Shown: one piece after another, positions 6,701-11,509 of the stretch | How the letters are laid out: each line of letters opens with the position of its first letter | Position numbering within the stretch: the first letter of the stretch is position 1 | Assembly (NCBI GenBank): GCA_028565635.1 | Contig: JAOXYB010040716.1 | Location: forward strand, 1-11,509 | DNA length: 11,509 nt | Source: Phoronis ovalis | Lineage: Eukaryota > Phoronida > Phoronidae | Direction of reading: 5' to 3' | Made by a program: the position numbers and the translations under genes | The notes under the pieces: model-generated | Told to the model about the DNA's origin: nothing | What the model saw: only the letters and a program-made list of their open reading frames with translations | Database searches by the model: none

Positions 6701-8082
6701 TACATGAACTACCGGCACCTGGCATTAGTAGATAAATTACCAAGAATCTGAACATATCTGAGAACACAGTCTGCATTGGACATATCAATATTATAAGGAA
6801 AAGGAGTTACGCTACAAAACATATATACAAACTATATACAGTACATGGTGATTCAATATTTGGACAAAACCCACACAATATTTGGTTTCAAATGAAGTAC
6901 AAAGTAGCGTGATTCATCGGAAGGTGTAGGCCTCCTGTTGTTAGCATGAAAATACATCGGAAGGTGTAGGCCTCCTGTTGTTAGCATGAAAATAGGGACT
7001 TGACACTAGCAGGTGAGTTACCATGTATAATTGCTATATTTACAGCAGTTGCACCTTTTGGATAGTATTATTCCATTGCTTAGAAACTACTAAGGAGCAG
7101 TTAAGAATCCACTATTTCAAAAACAATGACTTCACCTACATTTTACATTTTAGTGTCATAATCTTATTTGTGGGAATCAAAAGTTGAATTTACTTCACTC
7201 CAACTTTCTTTTTCATGAAGATTTGTCAAAATATTTACAAACAAAAGGAAAGATTTCTGGGTCTTGTAAATGTTTAGGAGATATTTGACATACAAAAATA
7301 TAGAGAATTACCTACTTAGTGGAAATAGCTGCTGGGGGAAAGCATGCTTAAGTGAGGAATGGAATTCGTCCTGGGTATAAATGGATTGAGTTTATAAACT
7401 AATATATATTAGTATATATATTTATAAACACGATAATTATTAACAATGCACAAAAAGTACAAATATACTGTCATGTAAACTGTATATAAATGTACAATCT
7501 TTCAATAAAAACTTGAACTAAGTAATACTTTTTTTGATGAACTTTAATGTGTCAACAAAATGTTTTATCCATGATATCTGAAATGACACTTTATGTTGTC
7601 GTTTGTTAGGGACAAAAGACAAAAATGTCTGATTATAACTATAACCATGGTATTTACATTAATAGTTATAATACAACACCTGTTTATTCAGCAAGGCTTA
7701 ACCTGTTAAATCTCAAATTTTTTATTGTCTTTTATAATAAAAGGTGGGTTTCTATAAATATTGACCTTATTATTTAGTACAGATATATTACAGTTATTGA
7801 TATGAAATGATAGCATAATAATCCATATTTAATACTTGATACCATAAATATAGTGTAGGCTATCAAAGTACATTTTCTGTGTGCTAGGCACTGTAGGCCA
7901 GAGTACCTTTTACTTTATAATAGTTGTATGCCTTTAGAAATAGTAAGCTCACCTATGTTCCTTAAAATAATAAGGAATTCATCTTCAGGTACTCCAAAAT
8001 AAAACTGGGGTTCCTCCAAGAGTTCATATAAAGATCCACCATTACAATACTCCATCACAATGACTTGTCGACCAGTATTTTG
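619..8082 (-). CDS. TBK1: TBK1/IKK-epsilon-like serine/threonine kinase, partial gene (seven internal exons joined)
   Basis: Exons 8082-7953, 6126-6036, 4213-4120, 2647-2199, 1971-1760, 1304-925 and 740-619 join in phase into 492 codons plus 2 nt without a stop. The product has, in order, a kinase hinge (residues 8-18), HRD loop with catalytic Asp59, DFG at 81-83, activation loop ending SMHGTEEYL (97-105), C-lobe to about 235, a ubiquitin-like domain at about 250-322, and the start of a helical scaffold/dimerization domain from about 330. This order is specific to TBK1 and IKK-epsilon. In vertebrates these cytosolic kinases phosphorylate IRF3/IRF7 downstream of STING, MAVS and TRIF, and TBK1 also phosphorylates autophagy receptors. 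That role here is inferred. By family numbering the part runs from roughly human residue 77 to about 500 of 729. The N-lobe with the ATP lysine and the C-terminal end are outside the window. A single invertebrate ancestor of TBK1 and IKK-epsilon is as likely as a strict TBK1 orthologue. Confidence 0.93.
925..1304 (-). CDS. TBK1: TBK1-like exon: start of scaffold/dimerization domain
   Basis: This 380-nt exon begins with a Pro codon split with the previous exon, then [20 protein letters not shown]. It corresponds to the linker and first helices of the family's scaffold/dimerization domain (human LPKVHPRYDLDGDASMAKA). Residues to 452 are helical in composition with few prolines and no coiled-coil of obvious regularity. 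[20 protein letters not shown] aligns with human VVITLDF and the following helix. Relative to human TBK1 as I recall it, the stretch before VIITV is about 17 residues shorter and the following region about 20 shorter. Acceptor is atttcag and donor AAAGAG|gtaatt, phase 0. If the following 184-nt intron were retained, translation would stop after 12 more codons ([11 protein letters not shown]). Confidence 0.87.
1305..1759 (-). other. Intron (455 nt)
   Basis: This GT-AG intron lies between the ubiquitin-like and scaffold exons, with donor gtaggt and acceptor atttcag. The sequence is AT-rich with a short stretch of alternating cacacatgcacacgt near 1613-1629. I see no conserved coding segment that would restore the residues missing from the scaffold domain relative to human. 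Confidence 0.8.
1760..1971 (-). CDS. TBK1: TBK1-like exon: ubiquitin-like domain
   Basis: This 212-nt exon completes Ser255 and reads [20 protein letters not shown] and onward to [18 protein letters not shown], then LEAIEI. This follows the human ubiquitin-like domain (FHELVYKQTKI, then HFPKTTEENPIFVV). In the family this domain packs against the kinase lobe and is needed for activation and substrate handling. Acceptor is gttacag. The donor is ambiguous between gtaggt after base 1760 and gtgaac after base 1756. I chose the upstream one because it yields LEAIEI-P-KFPRF across the junction, matching the family's SLPKVHPRY. The downstream one gives an immediate stop. The middle of the domain (residues about 280-297) is poorly conserved. 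Confidence 0.92.
2199..2647 (-). CDS. TBK1: TBK1-like exon: kinase C-lobe and start of ubiquitin-like domain
   Basis: This is the largest exon here (449 nt). It opens [20 protein letters not shown] after acceptor tttacag and ends KKDS at donor TC|gtaagt, leaving two bases of a Ser codon. Residues 126-133 hold the DLWS motif of helix [21 protein letters not shown] matches the family signature (human SLPFRPFEGPRRNKEVMY), with one residue fewer before the RR pair. [13 protein letters not shown] and a C-lobe end like KCWGFDQFF (here IKWTFVKFF) also align. The last part, [20 protein letters not shown], corresponds to the first strand of the ubiquitin-like domain, so the exon crosses the domain border. 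An internal ATG (MRQGHG, 2620) is not a start, because coding continues upstream to the acceptor. Confidence 0.95.
2648..4119 (-). other. Intron (1472 nt) with dispersed repeat
   Basis: This intron lies between the activation-loop exon and the C-lobe exon. It contains the first locus of the roughly 310-bp repeat (about 3042-3392). A two-copy imperfect direct repeat is at 3805-3822 and 3863-3880 (gagcttgctgattaatta and gagtttgctggttaatta). No other coding segment was found on either strand. Confidence 0.8.
3042..3392. repeat. Dispersed ~310-bp repeat, locus 1 (one full unit plus start of a second)
   Basis: A unit starts ttttacctatactgaataa followed by gaagctgatcag at 3061, and the same start recurs about 307 bp later (gaagctgatcaggtaaaaac from 3368). 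The body includes gttattgcaagacatagaaa, tcaaggtcattctaaaatgt, ctctcaggaataaacatgg and gaagtaatcaaggtcaaaat. The same landmarks in the same order appear at 4790-5440, so this is a genuine repeat family. It looks like a satellite-type or non-autonomous element. I see no terminal inverted repeats or ORF. The end of the second unit is a guess, because similarity fades after about 3390. Confidence 0.82.
4120..4213 (-). CDS. TBK1: TBK1-like exon: DFG motif and activation loop
   Basis: This 94-nt exon lies between acceptor tttgtag and donor TTG|gtaggt. It completes an Arg codon and then reads [20 protein letters not shown], followed by [14 protein letters not shown] Asp81 corresponds to human TBK1 Asp157, and Ser97 corresponds to the activating Ser172 just before the GTEEYL signature (human VSLYGTEEYL, recalled from the family). 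The acidic stretch between ARE and the Ser is one residue longer than in human TBK1. The exon ends in phase 0, so HPNVYERA follows directly from the next exon. Like the catalytic-loop exon, it is too short to be seen as a long ORF. Confidence 0.94.
4214..6035 (-). other. Intron (1822 nt) with dispersed repeat
   Basis: This intron separates the catalytic-loop and activation-loop exons, with donor gtagta and acceptor tttgtag. It holds locus 2 of the ~310-bp repeat (about 4790-5440). The remainder (4214-4789 and 5441-6035) is AT-rich unique sequence. It contains short chance ORFs on both strands but nothing I recognise. Confidence 0.8.
4790..5440. repeat. Dispersed ~310-bp repeat, locus 2 (one full unit and several deleted copies)
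   Basis: A full unit begins near gaagctgattggataacaac at 4807 and ends where the next unit head gaagctgatcagataaaaac occurs at 5122, a period of 315. The second unit lacks about 175 bp: from gttattgtgatata it jumps to ccagaacaaacatggctgtc, then ends at cttaccgtgtcaaataagaag (head at 5253). A third is a remnant of about 50 bp, its successor head being at 5302. A further degenerate head (aaagcagatcggataa) lies near 5425. Landmarks match locus 1 at roughly three quarters of positions by eye, so the copies are old. Confidence 0.8.
6036..6126 (-). CDS. TBK1: TBK1-like exon: catalytic loop (HRD)
   Basis: This 91-nt exon is bounded by acceptor ttttag and donor AAAAG|gtagta. The first two bases complete an Ala codon begun in the previous exon. 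It then reads [20 protein letters not shown], so the catalytic HRD Asp (residue 59), Lys61 and Asn64 are all intact, as an active kinase needs. The end of the exon, ILRVITEDK, matches the short strand-turn segment before DFG in the family. It is too short to show up as a standalone ORF and was found by looking for the HRD motif on the minus strand. Phase continuity with both neighbours supports the borders. Confidence 0.93.
6607..6674. repeat. 35-bp imperfect tandem duplication
   Basis: tatgattggtcgaatgcaga at 6607 recurs at 6642 as tatgattggtcaaatgcaga, and both copies continue with ccatttattat. The copies differ at two positions inside the shared part. Both carry ATTGG, an inverted CCAAT pentamer, but in an intron this is probably chance. 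Confidence 0.9.
6915..6994. repeat. 40-bp perfect tandem duplication
   Basis: Two identical 40-bp copies (6915-6954 and 6955-6994) begin catcggaaggtgtaggcctc and end catgaaaata. Perfect identity in a region where other repeats are diverged suggests either a recent duplication or an assembly artefact. Confidence 0.97.
7398..7413. repeat. 16-bp perfect palindrome
   Basis: actaatatatattagt reads the same on both strands. It is flanked by tttataaa at 7391-7398 and 7421-7428, which is itself palindromic, so the whole 38-bp stretch can fold in several ways. It is low-complexity AT sequence and I assign no function. Confidence 0.7.
7632..7672. repeat. Inverted repeat, 11-bp arms
   Basis: attataactat at 7632-7642 is the exact reverse complement of atagttataat at 7662-7672, with a 19-base loop. 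The arms are AT-rich. There are no target-site duplications that I can identify, so a miniature transposon is not supported. Confidence 0.7.
7953..8082 (-). CDS. TBK1: TBK1-like exon: kinase hinge and helix D-E region
   Basis: This 130-nt exon encodes residues 1-43 of the visible part, beginning [20 protein letters not shown] and ending FLIILRNI. The gatekeeper is Met10, followed by the hinge EYC and the [10 protein letters not shown] helix, closely matching the TBK1/IKK-epsilon hinge. The acceptor is a pyrimidine-rich stretch ending tttacag just upstream and the donor is AG|gtgagc. It starts in phase 0 and ends after the first base of a codon. The ATG a few codons upstream (MSSLQ at 8097-8083) lies in the acceptor tract and is not a start codon. 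No exon for the preceding N-lobe (glycine loop, VAIK-type lysine) could be found to the right. Confidence 0.92.
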
Positions 8083-8609
8083 CTGTAAAGACGACATAAA
8101 ATTTTAGCAGCAAAATTCTTGTTACAACTACATGTATATGTTTAGATTTGCATGCGTAAATTTTTTAAACTTTATAACTGTGCAATATTTTCATTTAGAA
8201 ATTTGGCAAAAATGCTTATTTACATTCACATTTTGTTCTTTTTTGATAGTTTCATGAAAAAGAGACAACATAAATCATGCTTCTTCATCTCAAATATTTT
8301 TCTAAATTTAAAAATTTATTATGCATTTTCAAACAAAGAGGAAACCATATTGTAATTAAGTATAAACTTTAAACCTTTTTTAGATGGGTATGGTAAGACA
8401 TTTTTTCAGATGTATCATAGACAGTTAAAAGTGAACTTGATGCTTTATTTTTATGTCCAATATAATTTAAAGCCACCGTGATGCCTCTACATGGTGCTTC
8501 AGTGCTAATGTGTACTAAATACATGTTCAGAGCAGTTACTAGCTAACAAATCGAAACATCTCATAAAATATGTCTGGCTGACATATCATTCCCACGTTTT
8601 TCAACTTCA

Positions 8610-8641
8610 CCAATCAAAGTGTACAGTTGCCTTTTGATTGG
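8610..8641. repeat. Inverted repeat with CCAATCAAA arms
   Basis: ccaatcaaa at 8610-8618 is the exact reverse complement of tttgattgg at 8633-8641, with a 14-base loop. The arms contain CCAAT pentamers in opposite orientation. A regulatory role is possible but nothing else here supports it. Confidence 0.7.
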
Positions 8642-10410
8642 CTAACAGGTTTTTTCTTAATTATCGTTAACCAATTGATTATTTCATGTTTAATGTAAAT
8701 GATGCGAGATAACTTATAACCTCAAGGAGCAGAAGCTTTTTTAGAACTTACAATGCAGAATAAATACAAAGGATATACAAGCTTTATATGTAAGCTTTTA
8801 CAATATTTTGCTACCAATGACTACCAAAATAATTTTGGATAAAAGTTTGTGGTAAATATGAACCCTAACCCAATAAATGTACAAGAAATTTTACGAGTTG
8901 TTTGGAAGCTTGCAGGATCAAAAACTGACTGGAAGATATTCGTAACTTCGTAAATGTAATGCCAAGGGGAGTATATACTCTCCTTTTCTGACTGGAAAAG
9001 TGCTGATGTCAAACCAACAATGAACATTTATATACAGTAAAAGGTGAACAGTGCTCTCTAAATGGAACATGAATATGTTTAAGCATGAATCTGATGTTTT
9101 TCAGTTTTGAGTAGGATTGCAAATCCTGTTAACATGAAAATTCCTTTCCACAGAAATAAATAACTCTATTGGTCTGAGAATCTGTGTCTCAGATATACAC
9201 ACACGTGGTGGTATTTACCCGGCATAGTTCATGATAACAAAAACCTTGCATGTGGGTATTCCCATTGCTCACACAACTGCATAATTTAAGAAAACTCAAC
9301 CATAGTAACAGTTTACCAGATTGGTACAGGTCAGATATGTTCATAGCCAATAGGAAGAAATACTATATCAAGGTTAAACTGCTTTTGTATTTAAATAAGC
9401 TTGTGACAAATGGTAGAAATTTCACTATGTATTAGAATTTTATGTTAAATTCAAATGTTTGGTACTTTTCAAAAATTAAATGAAGAAACGTACTAAAATC
9501 TGCTACTGTGGCTGCTATGCTAAAGTGTCTCCTATGGTGTCAAAACAATAGCAGCAGTAACTTTTCATGAGAATATTCATTTAGTATTTAGTTATATTGT
9601 TATTTTTATTGTTTCCTCCATCATGATTTGTGAACATATACAATTAAGAAACTACATTGTATAAGCCTTTCAGCTATTAATAGTTTTACCATGATAATCA
9701 AATAAACATTCAATTTTGCAAATCTTTACCAAACATGTTTTAAAAAAAAGTTCAAAGAGAAGTGAAAATATTTATTAAAGCTATCTGATAGCATTCGAAA
9801 CTTAAATCATATTCCACTTTGGAAATAGTATAACTTTCATGTGGTATTTTTAGTTACAAATGACAAAACATTAGCAGTCATTGCAAAAAGTGACCAAGAT
9901 ACAGTCCGTTATAACGTTAAATTGCACAGAACCAGTAATGTGAATTCCCTCATTAACATATCAATTCCATACTTTGACTGCCTGCCAACTGTTAAATATA
10001 AGCATTTGATTTTATCAAGGCCTTTAACCCAAAGTACACAATAATACAAGGTAACTCACACAATACATTTGATATCATACACTTAAGGACTCCAGATATA
10101 AAAACCACAATTATTTGACTATAACTTTCTTTATAAATTTTTGTAATCAAAATGAAGAGATACACATACAGTATACATTTTTTAAAAGGTTATACTTCAG
10201 TGACTAAAATGAATCCAAATGCAAAATGTTGAAAATAATTCTCATGATCTGATAAACGTCCGTTTTGGGAAGAACACGTTTTTCCAATTTTAATATTTGG
10301 AAAAAATTAAATCAAAATACGTTGCACCTATAAAGCTGAAACTCTGCAAAAATTGCCAGGCCTACCTAACCAGCGTAGACTCGGACCGTCAATCTGCATT
10401 CGCGGACCTG

Positions 10411-10550
10411 TTTCCTACCATTCGAGCCCATTTTCCTGGTTTCACACCAAAATTCCTGCTACTCGAACCGTCATTTCCGTAGACTCGTGTAAGTTACCAG
10501 GAACTCGCAGATTTCCGTAGACTCGGACAATTTCCTACGATTCAGAAATA
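10411..10550. repeat. Degenerate ~20-bp tandem repeat
   Basis: About seven units of 18-22 bp share the pattern TTTCC, four or five variable bases, then ACTCG or ATTCG. Examples are tttcctaccattcgagccca (10411-10430), tttccgtagactcgtgtaag (10474-10493) and tttccgtagactcggacaa (10512-10530). Weaker units extend left to about 10350. The exact decamer cgtagactcg occurs three times, at 10374-10383, 10478-10487 and 10516-10525. The block is visibly richer in GC than its flanks. This is an old minisatellite or a fragment of an inserted element. Confidence 0.75.
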
Positions 10551-11284
10551 ATACATACGGGCTTTCTCTGTTACGGAAACTGGCGAATACCCTTCGTATA
10601 TACCATCAGTTTAACACTGATAGGTCTCGTGCAGAACAATAGTAACAAAGAAAAGGGGCGTGGCTTTCTCATGGTTTAAAAAATCTGTATGGTGCTCTAT
10701 ACTTAATTATATATGGTTTTCTAAGAATTAATATTCTGCATTTTTAAGGGGCATATAAAATTGGCCCAAAACTAACTGATTTATTTACGCTGTTAACTGA
10801 AACTGATCATAGTAAAGAAAATTATTTGAAGACTTAATTGAACACAACAGCCCCGGACAACAGTATGGTTTTGCCACGTTTACTACATTGATACATTTTC
10901 CTTTGATCTGGTCCCACAGAGACATAGATTGACACTCATATTAGGTAGATTGTACTAAGTATACTTACTTCAAATAATAATTCTTTTTAATTGAATGATG
11001 CATTGCACTCATGATATGGAGAAACATATTTTAACTCAAAATGTTTGTAACGGTTGTGTACATGTTTGATATTGGAAATTCGCATTTGTCTGAGTGACGA
11101 CGGATTAAATGCATGAAAATTACTTGGATAGTACATGACATGAATCCCCGGCGAAAGAAACAAATTGAAATCTTATGAAAATAATCATATAGTATGACTC
11201 ATGTAATAATATGTTTCTGTTCTTGCAACTTATATTTAGCATGCGGTGAAATATCAAACAGCAGTTTTAATACGGAAGTTATAA

Positions 11285-11509
11285 AATTTTTAATAACCTG
11301 GTACGGTGAATGGGCTGTACATCGGGCTGTACATATAAAGATGTTTAATAACCTGTTATGGTGGCTGTACATATAAAGATGTTTAATAACCTGTTACGGT
11401 GGCTGTACATATAAAGTTTAATAACCTGTTACGGTGGCTGTACATATAAAGATGTTTAATAACCTGTTACGGTGGCTGTACATATAAAGTTTAATAACCT
11501 GTTACGGTG
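11285..11509. repeat. 38/35-bp tandem array, truncated at right edge
   Basis: Full units begin ggctgtacatataaag at 11325, 11363, 11401, 11436 and 11474. Lengths are 38, 38, 35, 38 and 35: the long form has gatgtttaataacc where the short form has gtttaataacc, a 3-base difference. Degenerate pieces (taataacctggtacggtg at 11291-11308 and an extra gggctgtacat at 11313-11323) mark the decayed left edge. The array runs off the window. Confidence 0.95.

Larger units (their letters stand above)
6127..7952 (-). other. Intron (1826 nt) with small duplications
   Basis: This intron lies between the hinge exon and the catalytic-loop exon, with donor gtgagc and acceptor ttttag. It holds the 35-bp and 40-bp duplications near 6607 and 6915, and AT-rich palindromic sequence near 7398 and 7632. 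No additional coding segment was seen. Phase continuity across the intron does not require one. Confidence 0.8.
8083..11509 (-). other. Upstream intron, at least 3427 nt
   Basis: Everything to the right of the hinge exon appears to be intron. I searched the minus strand by eye for the missing N-lobe exons (glycine-rich loop, lysine strand, the NIVKLF-like segment) and found none. The sequence is AT-rich and mostly unique from 8083 to about 10290. It contains a short inverted repeat at 8610-8641, a GC-richer degenerate repeat at about 10411-10550, unremarkable sequence from 10551 to 11284, and a tandem array at the right edge. Short ORFs here (for example 8821-9027 minus and 9841-10044 plus) show no recognisable domain and end in stops without splice support. 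Confidence 0.72.

Noticed and set aside
7632-7672. Miniature inverted-repeat transposon
   Set aside because: Arms are only 11 AT-rich bases with a 19-base loop and no identifiable target-site duplication, so chance is adequate.
8152-8355. Plus-strand ORF of 67 codons, rich in Phe, Lys and Asn
   Set aside because: Composition is what AT-rich noncoding sequence gives in any frame, and there are no motifs or neighbours to support it.
8870-8880. Telomere-like aaccctaaccc
   Set aside because: It is a single short occurrence with no array, so chance is adequate.
8821-9027. Minus-strand ORF of 68 codons as a possible upstream TBK1 exon
   Set aside because: It has no glycine loop, ATP lysine or other N-lobe pattern, and does not end at a phase-0 donor that would join the hinge exon.
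9841-10044. Plus-strand ORF of 67 codons starting at GTG
   Set aside because: It is the least AT-biased of the intronic ORFs but begins with a non-ATG codon, has no known domain and no support from context.

Overview
The window is animal nuclear DNA. It is AT-rich, intron-rich and repeat-laden, and has no operon structure, ribosome binding sites or long uninterrupted ORFs. The only gene I can support is on the minus strand. It is the middle part of a TBK1/IKK-epsilon-type protein kinase, an innate immune and autophagy signalling kinase. Long introns full of minisatellites, together with moderately diverged kinase residues, suggest an invertebrate. A lophotrochozoan such as a bivalve mollusc is my best guess, but the sequence does not prove it.

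Read from right to left (gene 5' to 3'), seven internal exons lie at 8082-7953, 6126-6036, 4213-4120, 2647-2199, 1971-1760, 1304-925 and 740-619. All inferred splice sites are GT-AG and every junction keeps phase, giving 1478 coding nt (492 codons plus 2 nt) with no stop. The partial protein starts just before the hinge of the kinase domain and runs through the HRD loop, DFG motif, activation loop with the conserved serine, C-lobe, ubiquitin-like domain and the first part of the helical scaffold/dimerization domain. The start codon, glycine-rich loop and ATP-binding lysine, and the C-terminal part of the scaffold domain with its adaptor-binding tail, lie outside the window on the right and left respectively.

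The rest is intron with repeats. Positions 1-494 are a 38-bp minisatellite of exactly 13 units with a five-unit higher-order pattern. About 3042-3392 and 4790-5440 carry two loci of the same old repeat of about 310 bp, including internally deleted copies. A 35-bp imperfect and a 40-bp perfect duplication lie at 6607-6674 and 6915-6994. A degenerate repeat of about 20 bp fills about 10411-10550. A 38/35-bp array runs from about 11285 off the right edge. Both window edges fall inside tandem arrays, which suggests an assembly contig broken at repeats.

I found no RNA gene, CRISPR array, intact transposon coding region or second protein gene, and no clear sign of an undescribed system. The most useful leads are the compact scaffold domain, the 4-nt tandem splice donor after the ubiquitin-like exon, and the dispersed repeat of about 310 bp.
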